A DNA stretch of 64,000 nucleotides from a virus: IMG/VR virus record IMGVR_UViG_3300042563_003307, positions 1 through 64,000 of that record, one strand, 5' to 3'. Shown here one piece after another: positions 28,892 to 35,982 of this stretch (position 1 is the first letter of the stretch; each line of letters starts with the position of its first letter). The notes beneath the pieces are model-generated. The model had not been told where the DNA came from and made no database searches. It saw only the letters and a program-made list of their open reading frames with translations. A program made the position numbers and the translations under genes.

Positions 28892-29655
28892 TTCCATTTT
28901 AAGTTTAATTCATCAGTCATTGCATCCATTAAATCATTAAATTTAGACGGATCTTTCATTACTGCTTTTATCTTAGTTTTTATCTCATCATCAGATAGTT
29001 TCAAATTTCTTACCCAACCTTTAGCATCAGCTAGATTCATTGGGTCTTTAAAGAAATCTTTTATATTGGTAGATTCGTTAACTGTAGATTCATGAACACC
29101 TGGTCCATTTTCTATTTTCTCTAATGAAACCCAATATACTTTATCATTTCCGTAATTGTCTACAAAACTGGATTCTACGCCTGTCCATCTTTTAATAAAT
29201 TTACCTAAACCTGATTGAGGTCCTCCGTATTTATCGTCTTTTACTTTAACCATTAAATATTCCTCATTACTTGAGGGTCTCTTTGATGGGGCCTTAAACT
29301 CTACAACATTGAATTGTTTTCTGATTAAAGTTTCCAGTTTTTTAATATCGCTATCAATTCCATTATTAGATTCCTTAATTGGAATTTCCGGCATGTATTT
29401 ATATTTTTGGTATTGATTGTTTGAAAGCTCTGTAGCCTTAATGTACTTTTCTAACTGATCGACTGTATTAAATATACGTCCACCTGCATCAATATCATAA
29501 CCTTTGTAGTATTGGTTATATTTGGCAGCAAGTTTTCCACCATTCATTTTCTCCCATTCTTTCTTAAAAAGAATTTGGTCGTTTCCAACAATTTCATTTG
29601 GAAATACATCCTTACCTTCAGTAATGTACTGCTCGAATAATTTTACTTTTTTCAT
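28888..29655 (-). CDS. leader-tagged two-domain protein
   Basis: 255 aa. Leader MKKVKLFEQYITEGKDV. A second site GVHESTVNESTNIKDFF occurs at about residues 186-202 and precedes a short helical domain (about 200-255). The first domain (about 14-185) has a GGRIF...LEKYIKATE segment and a beta-rich part with LGKFIKRWTGVES. Neither is recognised. Confidence 0.7.
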   Translation of the reverse strand: MKKVKLFEQYITEGKDVFPNEIVGNDQILFKKEWEKMNGGKLAAKYNQYYKGYDIDAGGRIFNTVDQLEKYIKATELSNNQYQKYKYMPEIPIKESNNGIDSDIKKLETLIRKQFNVVEFKAPSKRPSSNEEYLMVKVKDDKYGGPQSGLGKFIKRWTGVESSFVDNYGNDKVYWVSLEKIENGPGVHESTVNESTNIKDFFKDPMNLADAKGWVRNLKLSDDEIKTKIKAVMKDPSKFNDLMDAMTDELNLKWK

Positions 29656-29664
29656 ACTAATGAA

Positions 29665-30039
29665 TTATACTCGAGAAACCCAAGTATATATGTTTTTGTT
29701 AGGAACTCCTAATAGAGTATCTCGAACTTCCATTCTAATTAAATAATCTTTATCTGTTTTACCATCAATAAACTTACAAGTGATTACATCACCGGTTTTA
29801 GCTTTTGATAGGTCCAAAGATGCAATGTCTCTAACACTGAATCCTGCTGATTCAGGTGATTTACCTTTCTCCCAGAAACTAACTAATGCCTGTGCCGCTT
29901 TAGTTGAATCATTATTTGCTTTTACAGTATTGTTTGAACCAATACTTGGTATGGTAACTTCTTCCCAGTAGGTTGCACCACTCATTTTCTCTTTTTTTGA
30001 TTCATTTACAAATCCTTCGAATGTAGATATGTGTTTCAT
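29665..30039 (-). CDS. leader-tagged protein, putative internal protein
   Basis: 124 aa from the MKHISTFEGFVNESKKEK start, which aligns with the other leaders and follows the upstream stop at 30041; an upstream in-frame ATG at 30126 lies inside the previous gene and would hide the leader. Mature domain beta-rich (DLSKAKTGDVITCKFIDG), like a small SH3/OB-type fold. Confidence 0.7.
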   Translation of the reverse strand: MKHISTFEGFVNESKKEKMSGATYWEEVTIPSIGSNNTVKANNDSTKAAQALVSFWEKGKSPESAGFSVRDIASLDLSKAKTGDVITCKFIDGKTDKDYLIRMEVRDTLLGVPNKNIYTWVSRV

Positions 30040-30040
30040 A

Positions 30041-30511
30041 TTATTGTACTTGTATATTTGTTCTAATTGATAATCCTGAATAACCATTCCAGATTCCAAT
30101 GTTAAAGTCTGGTATAATTTTTTCAATTTTCTTTAAATTACCAATATGTATTGCGGTCATTGGTAATTCTATAAACCAAACTCCATAATTTGTAGTTGCA
30201 GTTAATTGATATTTTTTCATACCAATTCCAATAAGACTATCAATTATCTTTTGAACCTCTTCTGGATATACTTCAGACTTTGCCTCGTTTGTAAGACTTT
30301 CATTTTCATTCCAAATAGTTTGTAACCAAGCCTCTAAACTTTTGAGTTCTTTAACTGACTTTGGTTTGCCATATTCGTCCATAAAAGCCTTTCTGAATCC
30401 CGTGAAAGAATCTGCCTCTTGAGCCATGATATGAATATCTCCAATACTGGATTCATAAATAAAGGATTGAGACTCTCCTAAGAACTCGTTAAATAGTTGC
30501 ATATGTTTCAT
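30041..30511 (-). CDS. leader-tagged protein with one internal site
   Basis: 156 aa. Leader MKHMQLFNEFLGESQS; an internal ENESLTNEAKSEVYPEEV (about 69-86) separates a helical first part (GFRKAFMDEYGKP) from a C-terminal alpha/beta domain (about 85-156). No family recognised. Confidence 0.7.
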   Translation of the reverse strand: MKHMQLFNEFLGESQSFIYESSIGDIHIMAQEADSFTGFRKAFMDEYGKPKSVKELKSLEAWLQTIWNENESLTNEAKSEVYPEEVQKIIDSLIGIGMKKYQLTATTNYGVWFIELPMTAIHIGNLKKIEKIIPDFNIGIWNGYSGLSIRTNIQVQ

Positions 30512-30513
30512 GA

Positions 30514-31200
30514 TTATTCTATTGATGTTACATCTTTTTCTAAGTTTTCAGTTGAAAACTCGATAGGTAATGAAACGTAACTCTTTTTAGTATCGCCATA
30601 AGGGGCTGCAAAAATCTTTCCGGAAGAGATTCCAGAAGTTTTAGTAACTTTCCATGTTTCACCATCTTTAAAGTTTAGAATAGTACCAACTTTAATGTCT
30701 TTAACATTGATTCCTTCGCTAACTTCTGATTCATTAACTTCAAATCCATCTGATTGGATTGCTTTCTTAGCCTTACGCAATTCAACTGCATTTTTGGCTT
30801 TAACCATCATCTCTTCAGAATCTATTCCAGGCTCTGCAATCGCATCAACTCCAGCATCATGTAAAATGTTTTGAACGTATTCTACGTCATCCTCATCGGT
30901 ATTGTAATTAAAAGAGAATGAATATTCTTTAGCTTCATTTAAGTTTCTTTCAAAGATTAAACCCGGGTCTTGTAATGCACTACTACCAGAAATATTTTTG
31001 GCAATAGCCATAATAACATCTTCATATCTTTTTTTAGTTAATGATTCGCTATGTTCTGTATTTAATACAGGTGCAATCTGTTTAACTAATTTATCTATTA
31101 AAGATGTATCAATTTTAGACTTCCTTGAATTAATACTTTTATTAGAAACTGATATCATAGCTTCATTTAAGAATTCTTCGAATAATTGTGTATATTTCAT
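30514..31200 (-). CDS. leader-tagged multi-domain protein, first gene of the cluster
   Basis: 228 aa. Leader MKYTQLFEEFLNEAMIS. Internal sites FERNLNEAKEYSF (about 88-100) and FEVNESEVSEGIN (about 155-167). The middle domain (about 98-150) reads YNTDEDDVEYVQNILHDAGV...MMVKAKNAVELRKAKKAI, an ACT-like or ferredoxin-like unit; the last domain (about 165-228) is a small beta barrel (VGTILNFKDGETWKVTK). A GATATATAA element lies 24 nt upstream. Confidence 0.7.
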   Translation of the reverse strand: MKYTQLFEEFLNEAMISVSNKSINSRKSKIDTSLIDKLVKQIAPVLNTEHSESLTKKRYEDVIMAIAKNISGSSALQDPGLIFERNLNEAKEYSFSFNYNTDEDDVEYVQNILHDAGVDAIAEPGIDSEEMMVKAKNAVELRKAKKAIQSDGFEVNESEVSEGINVKDIKVGTILNFKDGETWKVTKTSGISSGKIFAAPYGDTKKSYVSLPIEFSTENLEKDVTSIE

Positions 31201-31223
31201 ATTATTAATATATTATATTTTGT

Positions 31224-31232
31224 TTATATATC
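31224..31232 (-). promoter_or_regulatory. GATATATAA putative late promoter made from a gene end
   Basis: The last codons of the nucleotidase gene, CTT GAT ATA TAA (L-D-I-stop), form the element; it precedes the run of seven leader-tagged genes. Confidence 0.55.
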
Positions 31233-31679
31233 AAGATTTTCAAGATAGTTTATAATCTCGGTCCAATCCTCAAATCCTGGTTGTCCAAACTGAATCCATT
31301 CTCCACGGAATTCGGCAGCGCCATTATTTGGACGGTCGTCGATTAAGAAATCACCAATACAAAGGTCTTTACGATGTGAGATAATTAACCTCTTGTGCGC
31401 ATATTTACCAAGATTCTTTTGTACCCATCTTCTTTTAGATGAGAAACTTGTTGGATTGCTCCAAGGTGCAGTTGTTAGGAAATAGATGTCAAATTTATCC
31501 CATAGGTATTTGACTGCTTCAATAGCACCTGGAATAGGTTCTGGTTCTTCAAAAAGTTCTTTGTCAATTGAAGTTAACCTCCCAAGTTTTTCAACGGCAT
31601 TGGGTCCATGTCTCTTGATTGCATGACTCTCTAAGTCTACCATTACTCCATCAAGGTCAATATAAAGTATTTTTTTCAT
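31224..31679 (-). CDS. 5'(3')-deoxyribonucleotidase-like HAD protein
   Basis: 151 aa. HAD motifs: I, YIDLDGVMVDL; II, FLTTAPWSNP; III, RLIISHRKDL; IV, LIDDRPNNG. The size and the PGAIEAVKYL and APWSNP signatures match 5'(3')-deoxyribonucleotidases (NT5C type), which dephosphorylate dNMPs. Phages use them for pool control or to handle modified or host-derived nucleotides. It is the first gene behind class A promoter copy 2. Confidence 0.75.
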   Translation of the reverse strand: MKKILYIDLDGVMVDLESHAIKRHGPNAVEKLGRLTSIDKELFEEPEPIPGAIEAVKYLWDKFDIYFLTTAPWSNPTSFSSKRRWVQKNLGKYAHKRLIISHRKDLCIGDFLIDDRPNNGAAEFRGEWIQFGQPGFEDWTEIINYLENLDI

Positions 31680-31694
31680 AGTGTTTTAATTATA

Positions 31695-31710
31695 ATGTAA
31701 ATATAAACAA
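31695..31710 (-). promoter_or_regulatory. class A promoter (copy 2)
   Basis: TTGTTTATATTTACAT on the minus strand, with TTTTACCG 11 nt upstream (31722-31729). It reads into the nucleotidase gene. Confidence 0.8.
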
Positions 31711-31712
31711 AA

Positions 31713-31738
31713 AACCTGACACGGTAAAATGTCAGGTT
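31713..31738 (-). terminator. terminator hairpin containing the class A box
   Basis: AACCTGACA-TTTTACCG-TGTCAGGTT followed by TTTTT on the minus strand. The loop is exactly the upstream promoter box, so one element ends the incoming transcript and starts the next: a PeSL-like cassette. Confidence 0.75.
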
Positions 31739-31757
31739 AATTATTTTTGTTAAAGTT

Positions 31758-32000
31758 TTAATATTTATCGTTACGTCTTCTTTCGTCTCTTTTATACAAT
31801 CTTCGAAAAACCATAGATAGCCCAAAGAATGATCCCGCAATACAATACAAAGCGAAATTCGCCCATAGCAAACTTCCAGTCATCCCTATCAGCCAATATT
31901 GGACGGCGTCGAACCCCAAAGGGTTGAAAAACAGGGCTAACATCATGCACCATGTCGCCAGGTTTGATTTGGTTATTTTTATTTTTTGTATAAGTTTCAC
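31758..32000 (-). CDS. small two-helix membrane protein
   Basis: 80 aa read from a GTG start. Two membrane segments: about 17-36 (WCMMLALFFNPLGFDAVQYW) and 45-63 (LWANFALYCIAGSFFGLSM), then a basic tail RRLYKRDERRRNDKY. The hydrophobic pattern makes this the real frame; a competing frame (31792-32013) from an ATG covers the same DNA. The start could also be an internal ATG (about codon 19). Role unknown. Confidence 0.55.
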   Translation of the reverse strand: MKLIQKIKITKSNLATWCMMLALFFNPLGFDAVQYWLIGMTGSLLWANFALYCIAGSFFGLSMVFRRLYKRDERRRNDKY

Positions 32001-32042
32001 TATCGGGGTCCATAATTATTAATTTAGTTAAAATACTGAATA

Positions 32043-32537
32043 TTAAACGAAATATATTTCTTCGAAGTGAAGAACATCAAGTTTATTATTAACATTAATT
32101 AATTCTAATGCATTAATTAAGTCAGAATATTCAATAACAGAATCTGTTTGAATTTGTCTAAAACCTTGTAAGAAATCAAAGGTTGCCAAATCAATTGCAA
32201 AAATTGATTGAGAATCTTTCATATATTTATTAAAAAGGTCCAGTTCTAATTGGTAAGCTTTTTCAACAATATCAACTAGACTTGTAAATTTAAAATTAGG
32301 TTCAACCTTTGGTAAGGCAGGAACACAATTCCAATCTACTAAATACTTTTGTAATTTTTGAGCATGTTCTAATTCTGATGCAGTTTCACCAGCAAAGAAA
32401 GCTGTTGCATTTTTGTAGTTTTTATCAGCACACCAGTTGTGAGCAGCGTTGTAAAAATAATGTGCAGTGTACTCATCACCAATTCGGGCATTAAGAGTAT
32501 TTACTACCACGTCACTAAGAGTCATTGGATTTACCAT
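32043..32537 (-). CDS. ferritin
   Basis: 164 aa, the length of bacterial non-haem ferritin. Helices carry the ferroxidase ligands: E22 in GDEYTAHYFYNAA, E55 and H58 in GETASELEHAQKL, a Glu in the third helix (YQLELDLFNKY) and FRQIQTDSVIEYSDLI in the fourth. A complete ferroxidase centre predicts iron oxidation and storage in a 24-mer cage. GATATATAA lies 25 nt upstream, so it is probably made late, alongside the lysis gene. Phage ferritins are rare. Confidence 0.8.
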   Translation of the reverse strand: MVNPMTLSDVVVNTLNARIGDEYTAHYFYNAAHNWCADKNYKNATAFFAGETASELEHAQKLQKYLVDWNCVPALPKVEPNFKFTSLVDIVEKAYQLELDLFNKYMKDSQSIFAIDLATFDFLQGFRQIQTDSVIEYSDLINALELINVNNKLDVLHFEEIYFV

Positions 32538-32561
32538 AAAATTTATTATATTTTTTATAGG

Positions 32562-32570
32562 TTATATATC
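32562..32570 (-). promoter_or_regulatory. GATATATAA putative late promoter
   Basis: TGGATATATAACC on the minus strand, 25 nt before the ferritin start and directly after the stop of the glucosaminidase gene. Confidence 0.5.
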
Positions 32571-32572
32571 CA

Positions 32573-33142
32573 TTAATTAAAAAGTTTCTTTAGGCTACGA
32601 CTTTCTACAATTTGTTTAACTTTATTAACATACCCAGGGTCTTCTGCATAACTTGCATCCAAATATTGATAGTACTCCGATTCACTTTTAATATTTCCTA
32701 AGTACCTACTCTGATAGAATGCATAATCATAGACACTTTCTCTCCACGAATTATATTCAGCATGGTTAAGATTGGTCCCAATTGATGTGGTTATCCTGGA
32801 TTTGGCCTCTCGCATACCAAAGAGATTATTGTTCTCAAGGAAAACTTCGCTCTTCCATTGGCCAGTTTCTATCATCGATTGTGCCATAGGAATCCATGGA
32901 TATCTTACGTTTAAGTCAGCAAGCATAGTAGCCATCTTCTCTTTACTAAATGCATCCTTTTCATTAATGAGGGTGATTCTCTCCTCTGATGTTAAATTTT
33001 GAATAGAATTACTGAGTCCAATCTGGTACGCGATAAAACTCGCGCTAATAAACATAATTAAAAAGATGGTTCCAATCTTAAAATAAATAGATGTTCTAAT
33101 CCTTTTAAATGCTAAAGAATCTTTGCAATAAGTGTAAATCAT
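32573..33142 (-). CDS. membrane-anchored glucosaminidase (GH73/FlgJ-Bax type)
   Basis: 189 aa. A signal-anchor segment lies at about 21-44 (YFKIGTIFLIMFISASFIAY). The catalytic domain (about 80-189) carries the GH73 core MAQSMIETGQWKSEVFLENN, with Glu as general acid, NNLFGM, and YAFYQSRYLG...YLDASYAEDPGYV. It should cleave the glycan strand of peptidoglycan from the membrane outward: a lysis or entry enzyme. Behind class A promoter copy 3. Confidence 0.8.
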   Translation of the reverse strand: MIYTYCKDSLAFKRIRTSIYFKIGTIFLIMFISASFIAYQIGLSNSIQNLTSEERITLINEKDAFSKEKMATMLADLNVRYPWIPMAQSMIETGQWKSEVFLENNNLFGMREAKSRITTSIGTNLNHAEYNSWRESVYDYAFYQSRYLGNIKSESEYYQYLDASYAEDPGYVNKVKQIVESRSLKKLFN

Positions 33143-33163
33143 AATTTAGTGTTTAATATTAAT

Positions 33164-33179
33164 ATGTAAATATAAACAA
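33164..33179 (-). promoter_or_regulatory. class A promoter (copy 3)
   Basis: TTGTTTATATTTACAT with TTTTACCG at 33191-33198, spacing 11 nt. CCTGACA on one side of the box is conserved from copy 2, but the matching right arm of the hairpin has been lost. Confidence 0.8.
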
Positions 33180-33199
33180 AAAACCTGACACGGTAAAAC

Positions 33200-33248
33200 T
33201 TTTATTGAATTATTTTCAATAAAAAAAGCGTACCATAAGATACGCTTT
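33200..33248 (-). terminator. tandem terminator hairpins
   Basis: TTTTATTGAA/TTCAATAAAA (about 33200-33225) and AAAGCGTA-CCATAAGA-TACGCTTT (33225-33248). On the minus strand the second is followed by a T run. They end the transcript of the 55-aa gene and shield class A promoter copy 3. Confidence 0.75.
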
Positions 33249-33255
33249 AATTCTT

Positions 33256-33423
33256 TTAACCCGGACCGCCAACTCCAAACATTACCAAGTCTTCCGATTC
33301 ATAGTAATCTAAATCAAAATAATCGCAGTCAAAACGGACTACTTCATTAATTTGATCCTCGTTAATCTTTTCTTTAACCCTTGGAATGTCTATCAAAGTG
33401 GCTTCTGCTTCGATAAACTCCAT
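33256..33423 (-). CDS. small acidic protein (55 aa)
   Basis: 55 codons, MEFIEAEATLIDIPRVKEKI to a C-terminus FGVGGPG, with a very acidic DCDYFDLDYYESED stretch. It is flanked by a GATATATAA element upstream (33456-33464) and a terminator directly downstream, so it is an independent unit. No family recognised. Confidence 0.6.
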   Translation of the reverse strand: MEFIEAEATLIDIPRVKEKINEDQINEVVRFDCDYFDLDYYESEDLVMFGVGGPG

Positions 33424-33455
33424 TGTATTAAGATATTTTAGGTTTTAGTACCAGT

Positions 33456-33464
33456 TTATATATC
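33456..33464 (-). promoter_or_regulatory. GATATATAA putative late promoter made from a gene end
   Basis: The end of the preceding gene, GGC GAT ATA TAA (G-D-I-stop), is the element; 33 nt before the 55-aa gene. Confidence 0.5.
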
Positions 33465-33650
33465 GCCTTTAATTCGGTCTTCCCAGTAAGATGCATAATC
33501 TGCAACAGTTCCTTTGAATTGTCGAATTTTTACCAGTCTTGGGTCTTCGCCATCTCCTGGTTCGACTGGATTAATTTCATTATTAGGTTGAATATCCTCT
33601 AAGCCGATTGTTTTGGCCTCGTCAATTGTAAATTCTTTAAATGTTTTCAT
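33456..33650 (-). CDS. small leader-tagged protein with T4-like leader
   Basis: 64 aa starting MKTFKEFTIDEAKTIGL. This is the leader closest to the T4 internal-protein targeting sequence (MKTYQEFIAEA). The mature part of about 52 aa contains EINPVEPGDGEDPRL and a helical C-terminus. Isolated from the main cluster, among membrane and metabolic genes. GATATATAA ends only 4 nt before the ATG. Confidence 0.65.
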   Translation of the reverse strand: MKTFKEFTIDEAKTIGLEDIQPNNEINPVEPGDGEDPRLVKIRQFKGTVADYASYWEDRIKGDI

Positions 33651-33653
33651 TAA

Positions 33654-33662
33654 TTATATATC
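33654..33662 (-). promoter_or_regulatory. GATATATAA element adjacent to a start codon
   Basis: CGTGATATATAATTA followed directly by ATG (33650). Too close to be the promoter of this gene unless the mRNA is nearly leaderless; may be chance or a promoter whose start lies within the gene. Confidence 0.3.
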
Positions 33663-33978
33663 ACGATATGTAATTTAATAAAATGTAACTTAATTTATAT
33701 CCTACAAAGGCTCCAATCGCTGATGGTATTGGAAACACTATTAGTTTTCCAAAATCTGTAACATATTTAGGTCTATTTAAAATCTTACCCATAAAAGAAT
33801 AGTATGTCAAATAACCTAGTATAACTGCAATGTCGGTTTTGGTTGCAATAAATACTACTAAGGTGGCTCCAATAAAAGCAAATATAAAGTTATCTCTGAC
33901 CCCTTCCCAAATTTCTTTATTGGTGGCTTCTTTCCACTCCTTAACTATTTTACGGACTTTTGCTTTATGTTCTTTCAT
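33661..33978 (-). CDS. small membrane protein
   Basis: 105 aa with an N-terminal basic helix (KEHKAKVRKIVKEWKEA) and three hydrophobic segments at about 30-47, 52-66 and 82-102. No family recognised. Preceded by a 66-aa gene after one base. Confidence 0.6.
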   Translation of the reverse strand: MKEHKAKVRKIVKEWKEATNKEIWEGVRDNFIFAFIGATLVVFIATKTDIAVILGYLTYYSFMGKILNRPKYVTDFGKLIVFPIPSAIGAFVGYKLSYILLNYIS

Positions 33979-33979
33979 A

Positions 33980-34180
33980 CTATGGATGATAATTGTAGTT
34001 AGTATAATCAGTAGTAGTAGTGGCTTGATAACTTAAATTTATGTTTTCTTCCATTTTTAATATCATACCTACTAAAGTTTCAGGTTGTTCCTTGATTAGT
34101 TTAATTAAAGTTTTTGATGTAATGTTTTCAAAGATTTGAACACCATTGTCAGATTTTGCCTTAAGTTCATATACTACCAT
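33980..34180 (-). CDS. hypothetical protein
   Basis: 66 aa, MVVYELKAKSDNGVQIFENI, with a polar Thr/Tyr/Asn tail (YQATTTTDYTNYNYHP). Directly downstream of thymidylate synthase by 3 nt; likely the same operon. Not recognised. Confidence 0.55.
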   Translation of the reverse strand: MVVYELKAKSDNGVQIFENITSKTLIKLIKEQPETLVGMILKMEENINLSYQATTTTDYTNYNYHP

Positions 34181-34183
34181 AAA

Positions 34184-35401
34184 TTAGTTACTTAGTGGTG
34201 CTTTAATTTCTGCGTGTGATTGATAGTTCTCAACAGTAAAATCACCTCTATCATATGTGAATATTCCGCCACCTATTCTCATTTTATTGTTTGGGTTTAT
34301 TTTTAACGTCGGTAATGGAAAAGGTTCACTAGTACTGTATGGAATGTTATAAGTTTCAAAATACTCACTCATACCCCCACCAAATGGCATTAATTCATCA
34401 ACTGCTTTATTGTATTGTTCCTCACCCATTTTGTCTTTTAGCATTTCTGCCCTTTCTGGGAATTTTAATTCTCTTCCTATTTGTTTCTTTGCTTGTTCAA
34501 TATGATTTGAATAAAGGTGAACATCGCCAAGATTTCCAATTAACTGATCAGGAACCATATTGACCTCTTTTGCCAAGATTTCTAATAGGAGTCCATAACT
34601 TGTAATGTTGAATGGTAAACCTAAGAATGTATCTACTGAACGTTGATTCCACATTAGGGAGATTGCTCTGGTTGGGATTCCAGTTAAATCATTACCTTCC
34701 ATATTTACTGAATCATAACCATATCTTTTCCAATATAAATCTTCTCTTTCACCTTCACTCAACTCTCTTGTATAAACTTGAATTCCATAATGACAAGGTG
34801 GAAGAACCATTTGGTCTAATTCTCCAACATTCCAAGCATTGACCATTAATCGTCTTGAGTCTGGATTTGTTTTAAGATCGTTGATTAGATTTTGGATTTG
34901 GTCTACCCATACGTTCCCAATAAAGATTTCACCTGTTTCTGAGTTCATGGTAGGTTTTACATCCCATTTTCTCCATTGCTTACCATAAATAGGCCCCAAC
35001 TCACCCCACATCTTTCCAAACTCATTATCTGTTTTAATTTTGTTGATGAACTCTTCTTGCGTTAATGATTCTACCTGACCAGTCATTCCCATTGTAATTG
35101 AATATCTCTTATAACAGTCTCCATCCCAAATATGGCAATTATTATCAACCAAATACTTAATATTTGTATCACCTCGTAAGAACCAAAGAAGTTCTGTTAC
35201 GATTGTTTTGAATGGCATCTTTTTAGTTGTAAGTAGTGGAAACCCTTCGGACATTTTGTGTCTTATTTGGCGTCCAAAAACTGAGACCGTTCCTGTACCT
35301 GTCCTGTCACCTTTAACTACTCCATTGTCTAATATGTCTTGGAGCAGGTTGGTGTATTGCTTGTCTAAAGTATTATTTTTTATCGCATTTATTTTTTCCA
35401 T
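34184..35401 (-). CDS. thyA: thymidylate synthase
   Basis: 405 aa from the METMEKINAIKN-type ATG at 35401 (codon M-E-K); a longer frame to 35458 lies inside the homing-endonuclease gene and is unlikely. Makes dTMP from dUMP with methylene-tetrahydrofolate. Signatures: KGDRTGTGTVSVFG, ELLWFLRGDTNIKYL, SRRLMVNAWN, the catalytic cysteine in LPPCHYGIQVY, LPFNITSYGLL and GDVHLYSNHIEQ. It is longer than the 264-aa E. coli enzyme because of insertions near GMTGQVESLTQEE and LSEGEREDLYWKR. The GIY-YIG gene overlapping its start is typical of T4-type phages. Confidence 0.95.
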   Translation of the reverse strand: MEKINAIKNNTLDKQYTNLLQDILDNGVVKGDRTGTGTVSVFGRQIRHKMSEGFPLLTTKKMPFKTIVTELLWFLRGDTNIKYLVDNNCHIWDGDCYKRYSITMGMTGQVESLTQEEFINKIKTDNEFGKMWGELGPIYGKQWRKWDVKPTMNSETGEIFIGNVWVDQIQNLINDLKTNPDSRRLMVNAWNVGELDQMVLPPCHYGIQVYTRELSEGEREDLYWKRYGYDSVNMEGNDLTGIPTRAISLMWNQRSVDTFLGLPFNITSYGLLLEILAKEVNMVPDQLIGNLGDVHLYSNHIEQAKKQIGRELKFPERAEMLKDKMGEEQYNKAVDELMPFGGGMSEYFETYNIPYSTSEPFPLPTLKINPNNKMRIGGGIFTYDRGDFTVENYQSHAEIKAPLSN

Positions 35402-35933
35402 GGTCTCTACTAATAACGGTTTTTGTTGTAAATTTTCCACATATACTACATGTAGCACAGTTTTTTTCTTTATTTTTTGGTTTTTTTAGTGACTCTATAT
35501 GTGTATTACTTAAAGGTTTTCCTTTTTTAGTTTTTGAAGTTGATTCACTTCTTTTTTTAATTCTTTCAGGTGAATCTTTTTGTTTACTTCTAGCAATACT
35601 TAATTTTTTTCTGTGCTCGTCTGTAAATATAACACCTTTTTTAAAACCTCCAGTATTACCTCCATCTCCTTGCTCAGGTATTAAATTTGCAAATTCTTTA
35701 CTATTAACAACATCCCATAATTTTGAATAATACAAACCCATTTGTATTAATTTTTCTTTATCTTCAGTTTCAAATAAAATTGTTGTTTTTATATCATTAG
35801 ATGATATGTTATGTGTTTTTAAATGTCTTTTCCATACGGTGCCACTTCCCTTATATTTATAAGGATCGGTATTTACACATTTTCCTAGATATTTTAAACC
35901 TAATGGTGATTCTTTTAAATATAATATTATCAT
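35373..35933 (-). CDS. GIY-YIG homing endonuclease
   Basis: 186 aa. N-terminal GIY-YIG domain in a variant form (IILYLKESPLGLKYLGKCVN, then KYKGSGTVWKRH and a Glu in LIPEQGDGGNTGGF), then basic helical repeats of NUMOD type (TDEHRKKLSIARSKQ) and a C-terminal CxxC...H pattern (CATCSICGKF). Free-standing endonuclease inserted just upstream of thyA and overlapping its start by 29 nt, so expression of the two is linked. It has its own GATATATAA promoter. Confidence 0.8.
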   Translation of the reverse strand: MIILYLKESPLGLKYLGKCVNTDPYKYKGSGTVWKRHLKTHNISSNDIKTTILFETEDKEKLIQMGLYYSKLWDVVNSKEFANLIPEQGDGGNTGGFKKGVIFTDEHRKKLSIARSKQKDSPERIKKRSESTSKTKKGKPLSNTHIESLKKPKNKEKNCATCSICGKFTTKTVISRDHGKNKCDKK

Positions 35934-35948
35934 GATAAATTGTTTTAT

Positions 35949-35957
35949 TTATATATC
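35949..35957 (-). promoter_or_regulatory. GATATATAA putative late promoter
   Basis: CGTGATATATAAATAAA, 15 nt before the first homing endonuclease start. Confidence 0.5.
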
Positions 35958-35982
35958 ACGATAATATTATCTAAATTGTTCA

